The notes beneath the pieces were generated by a model. The model worked only from the letters and a program-made list of their open reading frames with translations, was not told the origin of the DNA and searched no databases. From Mycobacterium saskatchewanense (GTDB lineage Bacteria > Actinomycetota > Actinomycetes > Mycobacteriales > Mycobacteriaceae): a stretch of DNA of 64,000 nt. The stretch is from NCBI RefSeq assembly GCF_010729105.1, contig NZ_AP022573.1, positions 2,542,001 through 2,606,000 on the forward strand, written 5' to 3'. The position numbers were made by a program, and so were the translations under genes. Numbering within the stretch: position 1 is the stretch's first letter; each line of letters begins with the position of its first letter. Shown here piece after piece: positions 48,913 to 57,519 of the stretch.

Positions 48913-49932
48913 CTACTGACCGACGGCCCGGGGCAAGTCACGCGGCCAGCCGTAGGCCCGCATTGGCGTCCCGTTTTCCAGGTGCTCGAAGATCGGGTCC
49001 TCGTCGTCGATCTCCAGCACCACCGCGCCGGGACGCCGCAGCCGAGACGGGACCACGTCGTACTCGCGGTCGTACGTGTTCTCCACGCCGAGCCGCGCGC
49101 GGGCCATCCGCTGCATGCGCCGGCGACGCACCTTCTCCTCGATGCGGGTCTGCCGGCGCAGGTAGGCCAGGTAGAGCACGGTCACGCCGGTCGCGACGCC
49201 ACACACCCACCAGGCGCTGGGCGTCAGCTCGAACGCCGCGGTGGCGGAGCCGATCAGCACGACCGCCATCACCATCAGCACCCGCTTGCGGAAGGCGTAC
49301 TTGCGGGCGCTGATCGCCGCGGCCTTCTTCGTGTCGAAGCGGCGCCGCCGCGAACGGGGCGCGACGTTGGCCCACGCTGCGTCGTCCTCGTCATGCTCGT
49401 CGGCGTCTGCCTCGGGCTCCAGGCCGGAGGAGTCCTCGACGTACTCGTACTCGTCGCCCTCCGCAACCTCGGCCTCGTGGTCGGCGGCGTCCTGAGCCTC
49501 CCCGTCGACGGCGACCAGGGCGGGCTCGGCCGCGGCTGCGCTGGCCCCCGCGGGCAGGGCCGCCGAATCCTCGACGACGTCGACGTCGAGGTAGTCGGGC
49601 CCGGTGTCCTCGGCGACCGCCATCGGCACGACCACGGGGGTCCGCTCGGCGGTCTGGGTCTCGGCGCGCAGGTCCTGCGTCTCGGCGTCGGCGAATTCGT
49701 CGTCGGCCGGCTCTTCCTCCGGCTTCCAGTTGGGGTCGCTGCGGTGCCCGGCGGCCGGACCGCTGCGCTTGATCAACCGGGATCCGGCGCCGCCGTTGAG
49801 GACCCGGGTCGCCAACGCCACGTCACTGGTGCGCCGCACGGCGTCGCGCTTGCTGATGAGCATCGGGACCAAGACGAACAGCCATAGCACCACAAGCGAG
49901 ATCCACAACAACGACTGCGGGATGCTTGGCAT
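48913..49932 (-). CDS. Rv0996-type membrane protein (likely GlpR, partner of the gephyrin-like MoeA)
   Basis: 340 residues from MPSIPQSLLWISLVVLWLFV (49932), preceded by AAGGAG; a frame to 50010 is shadow. Membrane segments lie at the N-terminus and near residues 240-285 (VLMVMAVVLIGSATAAFELT, WWVCGVATGVTVLYLAYLRR). Between them is a long acidic disordered stretch. In Corynebacterium the homologous receptor GlpR pairs with the MoeA-like protein Glp in cell division; the M. tuberculosis pair would be Rv0996/Rv0994. The moeA1 gene lies two genes away, consistent with that. Confidence 0.82.
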   Translation of the reverse strand: MPSIPQSLLWISLVVLWLFVLVPMLISKRDAVRRTSDVALATRVLNGGAGSRLIKRSGPAAGHRSDPNWKPEEEPADDEFADAETQDLRAETQTAERTPVVVPMAVAEDTGPDYLDVDVVEDSAALPAGASAAAAEPALVAVDGEAQDAADHEAEVAEGDEYEYVEDSSGLEPEADADEHDEDDAAWANVAPRSRRRRFDTKKAAAISARKYAFRKRVLMVMAVVLIGSATAAFELTPSAWWVCGVATGVTVLYLAYLRRQTRIEEKVRRRRMQRMARARLGVENTYDREYDVVPSRLRRPGAVVLEIDDEDPIFEHLENGTPMRAYGWPRDLPRAVGQ

Positions 49933-50124
49933 GGTGACCTGCTCCTTTACTGGTCCAGATCCCCGCGGGGCCGTTGGGTGGCCGGCGCGGCCGGGTCGTG
50001 TGACCAGCACAATTACACACCTGTAATTTGCCTCTCACAAGCACCACTCGTCACTCGTGTCGCGCTAGCCACAAACGGCGCCGACAACCACCGGACGGCC
50101 GATCCGCGCGGCGGCGATGGCCCG

Positions 50125-50778
50125 TCACGCCCAGCTGGCGTGACCGGCCCGGACCAGCGTCGACGCGACCGAACCCTGGACTTCCTCGACGGTGATCGCC
50201 ATCAGCAGGTGATCGCGCCAGGCACGGTCGACCTCGAGGTAGCGCAGCAACAGGCCCTCGCGGCGAAAACCCACCTTCGCCAGCACGGCCCGGCTCGGCG
50301 CGTTCTCGGGGCGCACGGTGGCCTCGACGCGGTGCAGCATGACCGGCCCGAAGCAATGGTCCAGACCCAGCGCCAGCGCGGCGGTCGCCACCCCGCCTCC
50401 GGTCGCCGACTTCGGCACCCAGTAGCCGATCCACGCCGACCGCAAGGCCCCGTGGGTGACGTTGCCGATGGTGAGCTGGCCGCAGAACCGCCCGTTGAGC
50501 TCGATGACGTACGGCAGCATGCGGCCCTTGCGGGCCTCCGACCGCAGGCCCGAACATAGCGCGGGCCAGGCGGCGACGGCGTGCCGGATCGTCCAGTCGC
50601 CCTCCGCGCTCGGCTCCCACGGCTCCAGATGCGCGCGGTCGGCCAGCCGGATCCGGCTCCACTGCGCGCCGTCACGCATCCGGACCGGCCTCAACCGGAC
50701 CACGCCGGCCGGCACCCGCAGCGGCCCGGCGTTCGTCGGCCACCCCGGGTGGCGGGCGTTGGAGCGCAACAGGATCAC
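50125..50778 (-). CDS. rimJ: GNAT acetyltransferase, RimJ/RimL type (Rv0995)
   Basis: 217 residues. GNAT fold of the ribosomal-protein alanine acetyltransferase subfamily: VRLRPVRMRDGAQWSRIRLA at the start, IGYWVPKSATGGGVATAALA (acetyl-CoA loop), and ENAPSRAVLAKVGFRREGLL near the C-terminus. Substrate not proven. It begins 6 bp after moeA1 ends, in the conserved Rv0996-Rv0993 order. Confidence 0.88.
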   Translation of the reverse strand: MILLRSNARHPGWPTNAGPLRVPAGVVRLRPVRMRDGAQWSRIRLADRAHLEPWEPSAEGDWTIRHAVAAWPALCSGLRSEARKGRMLPYVIELNGRFCGQLTIGNVTHGALRSAWIGYWVPKSATGGGVATAALALGLDHCFGPVMLHRVEATVRPENAPSRAVLAKVGFRREGLLLRYLEVDRAWRDHLLMAITVEEVQGSVASTLVRAGHASWA

Positions 50779-50784
50779 GGTCGG

Positions 50785-52077
50785 TCAGCCGCGTTGGGCC
50801 AGGAACGCGACGTCGACGATCTCGCCGGTGCGGATCTGCTCGGCGCCGCTGGGCACGATGACCAGGCAGTTCGCCTCGGCAAGGGTCGCCAGCAGGTGAG
50901 ACGACGCGCCGGGACCGCCGCCGAGCGCCTGCACCAGGTACTCGCCGGTGTCCTGGTCACGCATCAGCTGGCCCCGCAGATATCCCTTGCGCCCGGCGAC
51001 CGACGTGATCGGCGACAGCGTGCGGGCCTGGATGACGCGGCGCATCGGCTGGCGCTTGCCCAGCGAGAGCCGGATCAGCGGCCGGACCATCACCTCGAAC
51101 ACCACCAGGGCGCTCACCGGGTTGGCCGGCAACAGAAACGTCGGGACGCCCTCGCGGCCGAGCTGCCCGAACCCCTGCACCGAACCCGGGTGCATGGCGA
51201 CCCGGACGACCTCCATCTCGCCGAGCTCGGAGAGCACCGACCGCACCGCCTCGGCGGCCGCGCCCCCGACGCCGCCCGCGATCACCAATACTTCCGCGCG
51301 GTTGATCTGGCCCTCGACCACCTCGCGCAGCTCGGCCGGGTCGTTGCTGACGATGCCGATGCGGTTGACCTCGGCACCGGCGTCGCGGCCGGCGGCGGCC
51401 AGGGCGTAAGTGTTGACGTCGTACACCTGGCCGTTACCCGGGGTGCGGGAGATGTCGACGAGCTCGCCGCCCACCGCCATGACCGTCAGCCGGGGGCGCG
51501 GATGCACCAATACCCGTTCCCGCCCGACGGCCGCGAGAAGGCCCACCTGCGCTGCGCCGACCACCGTTCCGGCGCGCACGGCGACGTCGCCGGGCTGGAC
51601 GTCGTCCCCGGCCCGCCGCACGTACGCGCCCGACGGGGCGCCGCGGTAGATCCGCACCTGCTTCGTGCCGCCATCCGTCCATCGCAACGGCAGGACCGCG
51701 TCGGCCAGCGTGGGCAGCGGCGCGCCGGTCTGCACCCGGACGGCCTGGCGGGGCTGCAACCGGCTGGGCGTGCGGGCCCCGGCCTCGATGGTTCCCATCA
51801 CGGGTAGCACCAACCCGTTGCGCCGGTCGTCGCCCCCGGGGGCGTCGTCGGACGGCTCGACGAGCCCGTCGGTGGCCACCTCCCCGATCCCGAGCACGTC
51901 GACGCTGCGGACGGCGTAGCCGTCGATCGCGGCCTGGTCGAAACCGGGCATCGGCCGTTCGGTCACCACTTCCTCGGCGCACATCAATCCCTGCGCCTCG
52001 GCGATCGCCACGCGAATCGGCCGCGGGGCCACCGCGGCCGCCGTTATCCGGGTCTGTTGCTCCTCCACCGAACGCAC
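50785..52077 (-). CDS. moeA1: Molybdopterin molybdotransferase MoeA1 / gephyrin-like protein
   Basis: 430 residues from VRSVEEQQTRITAAAVAPRP. MoeA family: DGYAVRSVD near residue 55, PVMGTIEAGARTPSRLQPRQ, VGGELVDISRTPGNGQVYDV, the catalytic SNDPAELREVVEG region, and GGVGGAAAEAVRSVLSELGE with VLPAN-type FLLPANPVSALVVFE. In M. tuberculosis the Rv0994 protein is also the probable counterpart of corynebacterial Glp, which acts in division with its membrane receptor encoded nearby. Either role is compatible. Confidence 0.93.
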   Translation of the reverse strand: MRSVEEQQTRITAAAVAPRPIRVAIAEAQGLMCAEEVVTERPMPGFDQAAIDGYAVRSVDVLGIGEVATDGLVEPSDDAPGGDDRRNGLVLPVMGTIEAGARTPSRLQPRQAVRVQTGAPLPTLADAVLPLRWTDGGTKQVRIYRGAPSGAYVRRAGDDVQPGDVAVRAGTVVGAAQVGLLAAVGRERVLVHPRPRLTVMAVGGELVDISRTPGNGQVYDVNTYALAAAGRDAGAEVNRIGIVSNDPAELREVVEGQINRAEVLVIAGGVGGAAAEAVRSVLSELGEMEVVRVAMHPGSVQGFGQLGREGVPTFLLPANPVSALVVFEVMVRPLIRLSLGKRQPMRRVIQARTLSPITSVAGRKGYLRGQLMRDQDTGEYLVQALGGGPGASSHLLATLAEANCLVIVPSGAEQIRTGEIVDVAFLAQRG

Positions 52078-52123
52078 AGCGCGCCTCTCTGCCCTACCCG
52101 GGCGGCCCGAAGTCGACGTTCGG

Positions 52124-53035
52124 CTAGCGCTCGATCAGGCCCAATCGCGCCACCAGCCACCGCCGCAGGTCCGGGCCGTAGTCGTCACGATCCAATGCAA
52201 AGTCAACCGCAGCCTTGAGGTAGCCGCCGGGATTTCCCAGGTCGTGTCGAGATCCGTGGTGCACGACGACGTGCACCGGGTGGCCCTCGGAAATGAGCAG
52301 CGCGATCGCGTCGGTGAGCTGAATCTCGCCGCCGGCCCCGCGGTCGATACGGCGCAGCGCGTCGAACACCGCGCGGTCGAGCACGTAGCGGCCCGCGGCG
52401 GCGTACAGCGACGGGGCGTCCTCGGCCTTGGGCTTCTCGACCATGCCCTTGACCTTCAGCACATCCGGGTTGTCATCACCGGGAATCGGTTCGACGTCGA
52501 AGACCCCGTAGGCGCTGATTTCGTCGGGGGCGACCTCGATGGCGCACAACACCGTGCCGCCGTAGTGTGCCCGCACCTTGGACATCGTCTCGAGCACACC
52601 GGTGGGGAGCACCAGGTCGTCGGGCAACAACACCGCGATGGCGTCCTCGTCATCGCACAGCCTGGGCTCGACGCACCCGATCGCGTGGCCCAGCCCGAGG
52701 GGCTCGAACTGCACGACGGACTCGACCTTGATCAGTCCGGGCGCCCGCCGGACCTTGTCGAGCATCGCCTTCTTGCCGCGCTCCTCGAGCGTGCTCTCCA
52801 GCAGCAGGTCTTGGACGAAGTGGGCGACGACGCCGTCCTTGCCCTCGGAGGTGATGATCACGAGCCGTTCGGCGCCCGCCTCGGCGGCCTCGGCGGCGAC
52901 CAGCTCGATGCCGGGAGTGTCGACGACCGGCAGCAACTCCTTGGGCACCGTCTTCGTCGCGGGCAGGAAGCGCGTACCGAGTCCGGCCGCGGGCACGACG
53001 GCCGTACGCGGGACCCCGACGTTTGGGCATGACAT
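52124..53035 (-). CDS. galU: UTP-glucose-1-phosphate uridylyltransferase
   Basis: 303 residues. Makes UDP-glucose for sugar and cell-envelope metabolism. The nucleotide loop AAGLGTRFLPATKTVPKELL, the active-site LVVVT-type HHLRG analogue LVIITSEGKD, FEPLGLGHAIGCVEP and GEIQLTDAIALLI match GalU/GtaB. Ends 47 bp before moeA1, as in M. tuberculosis (Rv0993). Divergent from the 5-FTHF ligase gene. Confidence 0.95.
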   Translation of the reverse strand: MSCPNVGVPRTAVVPAAGLGTRFLPATKTVPKELLPVVDTPGIELVAAEAAEAGAERLVIITSEGKDGVVAHFVQDLLLESTLEERGKKAMLDKVRRAPGLIKVESVVQFEPLGLGHAIGCVEPRLCDDEDAIAVLLPDDLVLPTGVLETMSKVRAHYGGTVLCAIEVAPDEISAYGVFDVEPIPGDDNPDVLKVKGMVEKPKAEDAPSLYAAAGRYVLDRAVFDALRRIDRGAGGEIQLTDAIALLISEGHPVHVVVHHGSRHDLGNPGGYLKAAVDFALDRDDYGPDLRRWLVARLGLIER

Positions 53036-53111
53036 TGTTCACACGATAACCGCCGTCGGCTTTACCGCCCGATGTGGCGGCGGGAAAGTCCCGGCTGACA
53101 TGGTTGAGACC

Positions 53112-53747
53112 ATGGCGACCCTCGGCAAGGCGGAGCTACGCGCGCGGCTGCTCGCGTCCCGGCGTGGCGTTGCCGCGGAAGAGCGGGCCGCCGAGGCGCG
53201 CCTGCTCATCGATCACCTCGGGGTGGCGGTGAGCGGCGGCAGCACCGTATGCGCCTACGTGCCGGTGGGCACCGAGCCCGGGTCCCCAGAGATGCTGGAC
53301 ATGTTGCTGCGGCGTTCGGTCCGGGTGCTGCTACCCGTCGCCCGCACCGCCGCGGACGACACCCCGCTGCCGCTGCACTGGGGTGAGTACCGGCCCGGCA
53401 GGCTCACCCGCGCGCGGTGGGGGCTGCTCGAGCCGCCGGAGCCAGTCCTGCCACCGTCGGCGCTGGCCGACGCCGCGCTGGTGCTGGTACCGACGCTGGC
53501 CGTCGACCGCGCCGGCGTCCGACTGGGCCGCGGCAGCGGCTTCTACGACCGTTCGCTCGGCGCGCGCGGCCCGCACACCCGGCTCATCGCGGTCGTGCGT
53601 GACGACGAGTTACTCGAGGAGCTGCCCGCCGAGCCGCACGACGTGCGGATGACCCATGCCCTTACCCCGCGCGGCGGGCTCGTCCCGCTGTTTCCCGCCG
53701 GACACGACGGGGAATGCCACAAGTCACGTGGCGGTTCTAGCACTTGA
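53112..53747 (+). CDS. 5-formyltetrahydrofolate cyclo-ligase
   Basis: About 211 residues from MATLGKAELRARLLASRRGV (53112); ATG 53100 adds four residues and cannot be excluded. The enzyme (EC 6.3.3.2, Rv0992c) converts 5-formyl-THF to 5,10-methenyl-THF with ATP. Motifs: VCAYVPVGTEPGSPEMLDML, LVLVPTLAVDRAGVRLGRGSGFYDR (split over the 150-175 region) and HDVRMTHALTPRGGLVPL. Divergent from galU. The CIRCE element of the next gene begins at its stop codon. Confidence 0.92.
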   Translation: MATLGKAELRARLLASRRGVAAEERAAEARLLIDHLGVAVSGGSTVCAYVPVGTEPGSPEMLDMLLRRSVRVLLPVARTAADDTPLPLHWGEYRPGRLTRARWGLLEPPEPVLPPSALADAALVLVPTLAVDRAGVRLGRGSGFYDRSLGARGPHTRLIAVVRDDELLEELPAEPHDVRMTHALTPRGGLVPLFPAGHDGECHKSRGGSST

Positions 53748-53763
53748 GACGTTAGAGTGCTAA
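53737..53763. promoter_or_regulatory. CIRCE element (HrcA operator)
   Basis: The right arm GAGTGCTAA (53755-53763) is perfect. The left arm CTAGCACTT (53737-53745) matches TTAGCACTC in seven of nine bases. The 9-bp spacer is exact. It lies upstream of the zinc-ribbon chaperone gene, so this gene should be repressed by HrcA and induced by heat or protein stress. It overlaps the 3' end of the cyclo-ligase gene. Confidence 0.85.
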
Positions 53764-53791
53764 CCAGGGTTCAGATCATCCGGAGGTTTTT

Positions 53792-54139
53792 GTGCCCACG
53801 TATACCTACGAGTGCACCGAGTGCGGCGACCGCTTCGACATCGTGCAGGCTTTCAGCGACGACGCGCTGACCACCTGCGAGCGTTGCGCCGGCCGCCTGC
53901 GCAAGCGCTTCAACTCCGTCGGCATCGTGTTCAAGGGCAGCGGGTTCTACCGCACCGACAGCCGCGAGTCCGCCAAGGCGAAGAGCTCGTCCAACGGCTC
54001 CGGGAGCGACTCGGCGAGCGGTTCCACGTCGAGCGAGAAGTCCGGGTCGACCGAGAAGTCCGGGTCGGGCGAGAGTAAGTCCGGCAGCTCCACACCGGCG
54101 ACGTCCTCCGCCCCGTCCAAGGCGGCGGCCGCCACCTAG
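53792..54139 (+). CDS. ruc: FmdB-type zinc-ribbon redox chaperone (Ruc, Rv0991c type)
   Basis: 115 residues from GTG 53792; GGAGG is 5 bp upstream. An N-terminal zinc ribbon (Cys8, Cys11, Cys29, Cys32 in YECTECGDRF...CERCAG) is followed by a long Ser/Gly/Lys-rich disordered tail. The M. tuberculosis Rv0991c protein (Ruc) is an oxidation-activated chaperone working with the Hsp70 system, repressed by HrcA. The CIRCE site upstream agrees with that. Confidence 0.9.
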   Translation: MPTYTYECTECGDRFDIVQAFSDDALTTCERCAGRLRKRFNSVGIVFKGSGFYRTDSRESAKAKSSSNGSGSDSASGSTSSEKSGSTEKSGSGESKSGSSTPATSSAPSKAAAAT

Positions 54140-54204
54140 CGGTTATCCACAGCGGCCGTCCCAGCCGGCGCTCCTCTGGCCGCGGCGGCCCTTAGCGTTG
54201 CGGC

Positions 54205-54873
54205 GTGGGCGAGTCGTCGCTTAATCCAACGGTATTGCGCCGGCTGTCGATGTGGGTGCATCCGGACTGGGCCCGGACCGTCCTGGCGCGCAGGCTCGCC
54301 GCCGGCGGCCTGGTCGTGCTGGCCGGCGTGGCAGCGCTGCGTTCGAATCCGGCCGGCGATTACGAAGAGGTGGTGGTCGCCGCGCGCGACCTGCGCCCGG
54401 GTGCCACGTTGACGGCCGACGATGTTCGGCTCGAAAGGCGTTTGGCGCCAACCGTTCCCGATGGCTCGCAGGCAAACGTGGGGGCCGTCGTCGGCGCACT
54501 GCTGGCCGGTCCCACGCGGCGCGGCGAGGTGCTCACCGATGTCCGGTTGCTGGGCAGCCGGCTCGCGGAGGCCGCGGTGGGGTCCGGCGCGCGCATCGTG
54601 CCGCTCCACCTGGCGGACGGCGCCCTGATCGACCTGGTCCGCGCCGGCGACGTGGTGGACGTGCTGGCCGCACCGGCCACCGATGCGCCCGGAAGCGCGC
54701 CCGCCGCCAGCAAGGTGGTCGCGACCGACGCGGTGGTGGTGCTCGTGTCGGCCAAGCAGAAGACCCAGGCCGCGGACGACGACCGCGTAGTCTTAGTTGC
54801 GCTGCCGGCTCGCGTGGCGAACACGGTGGCAGGCTCGGCGTTGGGACAGAAGGTCACCCTGACCCTGCACTGA
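54205..54873 (+). CDS. SAF-domain membrane protein (CpaB/FlgA-like)
   Basis: 222 residues. One membrane segment near the N-terminus (LARRLAAGGLVVLAGVAALR) and a SAF domain (VVVAARDLRPGATLTADDVR, DVRLLGSRLAE), as in CpaB-like pilus-assembly proteins and FlgA. The rest is a beta-rich domain with DLVRAGDVVDVLAAPATD. No pilus genes are nearby, so function is open. Related to Rv0990c of M. tuberculosis. Followed by mscL. Confidence 0.82.
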   Translation: MGESSLNPTVLRRLSMWVHPDWARTVLARRLAAGGLVVLAGVAALRSNPAGDYEEVVVAARDLRPGATLTADDVRLERRLAPTVPDGSQANVGAVVGALLAGPTRRGEVLTDVRLLGSRLAEAAVGSGARIVPLHLADGALIDLVRAGDVVDVLAAPATDAPGSAPAASKVVATDAVVVLVSAKQKTQAADDDRVVLVALPARVANTVAGSALGQKVTLTLH

Positions 54874-54939
54874 GTACCTGACCGCCGTCGAGCACCGGAT
54901 CTGCAGCAAACTCTGCCCAGTCCAGAAAGGACATTCGGA

Positions 54940-55401
54940 ATGTTCAAAGGATTTAAAGAGTTTCTGTCCCGCGGCAACATCGTCGACCTGGCCGTCGCGG
55001 TCGTCATCGGTACCGCGTTCACCGCGCTGGTCACCAAGTTCACCGACAGCATCATCGCGCCGTTGATCAATCGGGTTGGCGTCAAACAACAGTCGGACGT
55101 CGGCATCCTCAAAATCAGCGTCGGCGGCGGTCAGACCATCGACCTGAACATCCTGCTGTCGGCCGCAATCAACTTCTTCCTGGTGGCCTTCGTTGTGTAC
55201 TTCTTCGTCGTGCTCCCGTACAACACCCTGCGGAAGCGGGGTGAGGTCGAGCAGGCCGACGACGCCCAGATTGTCTTGCTCAAGGAAATCCGCGACCTGC
55301 TCGCGCAGGGCAATGGCGACTCGTCCGGCAAGCACGGCGCGGCCGTCACTACCACGCCCCCACCCGAGCACGGGCCCCGCGCCGACGCGGAAGCGCTCTG
55401 A
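54940..55401 (+). CDS. mscL: Large-conductance mechanosensitive channel MscL
   Basis: 153 residues. Pentameric channel that opens under hypo-osmotic shock. Sequence [20 protein letters not shown] with the pore-lining first helix [20 protein letters not shown], and the second membrane helix [20 protein letters not shown]. The cytoplasmic helix carries [17 protein letters not shown]. Matches M. tuberculosis MscL (Rv0985c) in length and layout. Confidence 0.96.
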   Translation: MFKGFKEFLSRGNIVDLAVAVVIGTAFTALVTKFTDSIIAPLINRVGVKQQSDVGILKISVGGGQTIDLNILLSAAINFFLVAFVVYFFVVLPYNTLRKRGEVEQADDAQIVLLKEIRDLLAQGNGDSSGKHGAAVTTTPPPEHGPRADAEAL

Positions 55402-55417
55402 CTGGGCTTTTGGCCGG

Positions 55418-55975
55418 CTAGATTTCCAGGCTCGACAGCTGCCCGATGATCTGGGCGGCGAGCGGGTTCAGCGTGGCCATCCCGTCGCGCACGGCGTAGC
55501 GAGAACCGGCGAGGTTCACCACCAAGGTGCTGCCGGACACGCCGGCCAGGCCGCGCGACAGTCCCGCGTCGATGATCCCCGCGGACAGCCCGGACGCCCG
55601 GATGGCTTCGGCGATGCCGAGGATCTCCCGGTCCAGGATCTCGCGGGTGGCCTCCGGCGTGACATCGCGGGGCGTCACCCCCGTTCCCCCGACGGATACC
55701 ACCAGGTCGACCCCACCGATCACCGCGGTGTTCAAGGCGTTGCGGATCTCGATCTCGTCGGCGGAAACCGCCACCACCCCGTCGACCACGAACCCCGCCT
55801 CGGTCAGCAGCTCGGTGACCAGCGGCCCGCTATGGTCCTCGTCCCCGTGCGCGGTGCGGTCATCGACCACCACGACCAGGGCCCGGCCGACCACCAACTC
55901 CACACCCGTTTCCATGGGTGCCACCGTATATCCGAGCTCGGACAACGATTCACCCAGCGGCTCGTCCACTCTCAT
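55418..55975 (-). CDS. moaB2: Molybdopterin adenylyltransferase-like protein MoaB2/Mog
   Basis: 185 residues; METGVELVVGRALVVVVDDR at 55915 is an alternative start. MoCF domain with LVVSVGGTGVTPRDVTPEAT (the signature GGTG) and AGLSRGLAGVSGSTLVVNLA for substrate binding. Rv0984-like; MoaB2 has been reported to interact with sigma factor E in M. tuberculosis, so a non-enzymatic role is also possible. Encoded downstream of pepD, one base after its stop, matching the mprA-mprB-pepD-moaB2 operon. Confidence 0.9.
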   Translation of the reverse strand: MRVDEPLGESLSELGYTVAPMETGVELVVGRALVVVVDDRTAHGDEDHSGPLVTELLTEAGFVVDGVVAVSADEIEIRNALNTAVIGGVDLVVSVGGTGVTPRDVTPEATREILDREILGIAEAIRASGLSAGIIDAGLSRGLAGVSGSTLVVNLAGSRYAVRDGMATLNPLAAQIIGQLSSLEI

Positions 55976-57439
55976 CTACTGATCCGCCTTCCCCAGCGTC
56001 ACCGGCACCGTGCGATTACCCCCAGCGGGATCCTGGAAGGTCAGCGTCACCTTGTCGCCGGGCGATTTCGAACGCACCGCGGCAACCAAGGCGTCGGCGC
56101 TGCTGATGGGGCGGTCGTCGCACTTGGTGACGACCACGCCCTTGGGCACGCCGGCGGCCGCGGCCGCGCCGTTCGGCACGACGTCGACGACCTTGGCGCC
56201 CGGGGTGCCCTTGTCATTGGTCACTTGCACGCCGAGCGAGGCGTGCGTCGCCTTGCCGGTGCTGATCAGCTCGTCCGCGATGCGCTTGGCCTGGTCGACG
56301 GGGATCGCGAACCCGAGGCCGATCGAGCCGCTCTGGGCGTCCGGCGAATCGGCTCCCAGGGTGGCGATCGCCGAGTTCACGCCCACGAGCTGACCGCTCA
56401 TGTTGACCAGCGCACCGCCGGAGTTACCGGGGTTGATCGCGGCATCGGTCTGGATCGCGTCCAGCACCGTGTTCTGGTTGCCCGACTCCCCGGTGGTGGA
56501 CACCGGCCGGTTCAGCGCGCTGACGATGCCGGTGGTCACCGTGCCGGACAGGCCGAGCGGCGACCCGATCGCGACGACTGGCTGACCCACCCGCAGGTCC
56601 GAAGAGGAGCCGAGGGAGACCGGCGTGAGGCCCGAGACGCCCTGCACCCGGATCACGGCGATGTCGCTGGTGGGATCGGCGCCCACCACGGTGAAGGGCG
56701 CGGTGCGCCCGTCGGAGAAGGTGACCGTGGTCTTGGGCGGCGGGCCGGCCGGGGCGCCAGGGGGGCCGCCGGGCTTGGCGGCGGCGGCGACCACATGGTT
56801 GTTGGTGAGGATCAACCCGTCGGCCGACAGGACGACGCCCGACCCCTCCTCGGACTGGCGGCCCAGATCCGTCTCCAGCATCACGACGCTCGGCACGACC
56901 TTGGCCGCGACCTGTTCGACGCTGCCCGGCGGCATGTTGGCCGCCGGGACGCTCGGGGCCCCCGGGATCACCCCGTGGCCGCTGCTGGCCGTGTGTGTGC
57001 CGAGCTCGACGGCCGTGGCGGCCACACCGCCGATACCGGCCGAAACCACCGCGATAGCCAGCGCGCCCGCGGTAAGAAGCCCTGCGCGAGAACGCTTTTG
57101 GGGGGAAGGCGGCGGAGCCATCGGGGGGAGCATGCCGATCGGGCCCGTGCCCGTCATCGATCCGGGGCCACCGGGAATCGGACCGGGACCCGTGCCGCTC
57201 GAGACGGGGCCAACGCCGGTTCCGCCGGGGTTCCGTCGCGGCCCGGTGCCGCTGAACTGGTCGTAAGGCTCGTACGGCTGCCGGTACTGCGACGGCTGAT
57301 AGCGCCAGTCGTACTGCGGGTTGTACGGCTGCTGCCCCTGAGGGTAGGCCGGGGCCCCCGGCTGGCCGTGGGCCTGGTTCGGCGCCGCGCGGTATCCCGG
57401 CTGCTGCGGCGGCGGCGAATACCTCGGGTCATTCGTCAT
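55976..57439 (-). CDS. pepD: HtrA-like serine protease PepD
   Basis: 487 residues. Cytosolic Pro/Gly/Tyr-rich N-terminus (about 110 residues), one membrane helix (119-146), an exported trypsin-like domain with His215 in NNHVV, Asp259 in PTSDIAVI and Ser340 in NPGNSGGAL, and a C-terminal PDZ domain (about 395-480). It degrades or refolds damaged envelope proteins and feeds back on the MprAB-SigE stress network. Directly downstream of mprB, as in M. tuberculosis Rv0981-Rv0983. Confidence 0.95.
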   Translation of the reverse strand: MTNDPRYSPPPQQPGYRAAPNQAHGQPGAPAYPQGQQPYNPQYDWRYQPSQYRQPYEPYDQFSGTGPRRNPGGTGVGPVSSGTGPGPIPGGPGSMTGTGPIGMLPPMAPPPSPQKRSRAGLLTAGALAIAVVSAGIGGVAATAVELGTHTASSGHGVIPGAPSVPAANMPPGSVEQVAAKVVPSVVMLETDLGRQSEEGSGVVLSADGLILTNNHVVAAAAKPGGPPGAPAGPPPKTTVTFSDGRTAPFTVVGADPTSDIAVIRVQGVSGLTPVSLGSSSDLRVGQPVVAIGSPLGLSGTVTTGIVSALNRPVSTTGESGNQNTVLDAIQTDAAINPGNSGGALVNMSGQLVGVNSAIATLGADSPDAQSGSIGLGFAIPVDQAKRIADELISTGKATHASLGVQVTNDKGTPGAKVVDVVPNGAAAAAGVPKGVVVTKCDDRPISSADALVAAVRSKSPGDKVTLTFQDPAGGNRTVPVTLGKADQ

Positions 57440-57519
57440 GTCGCTACGTCGCTCTTTCTATTTCGACATTACGGCTCGTCGGGGGGCCGACTCGCTCGGT
57501 TCCAACAGTAACTGCAGAC

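Noticed and set aside
55193..57511. Plus-strand open frame of 772 codons
   Set aside because: Runs from the mscL gene in another frame antisense through moaB2 and pepD; composition is that of a shadow.
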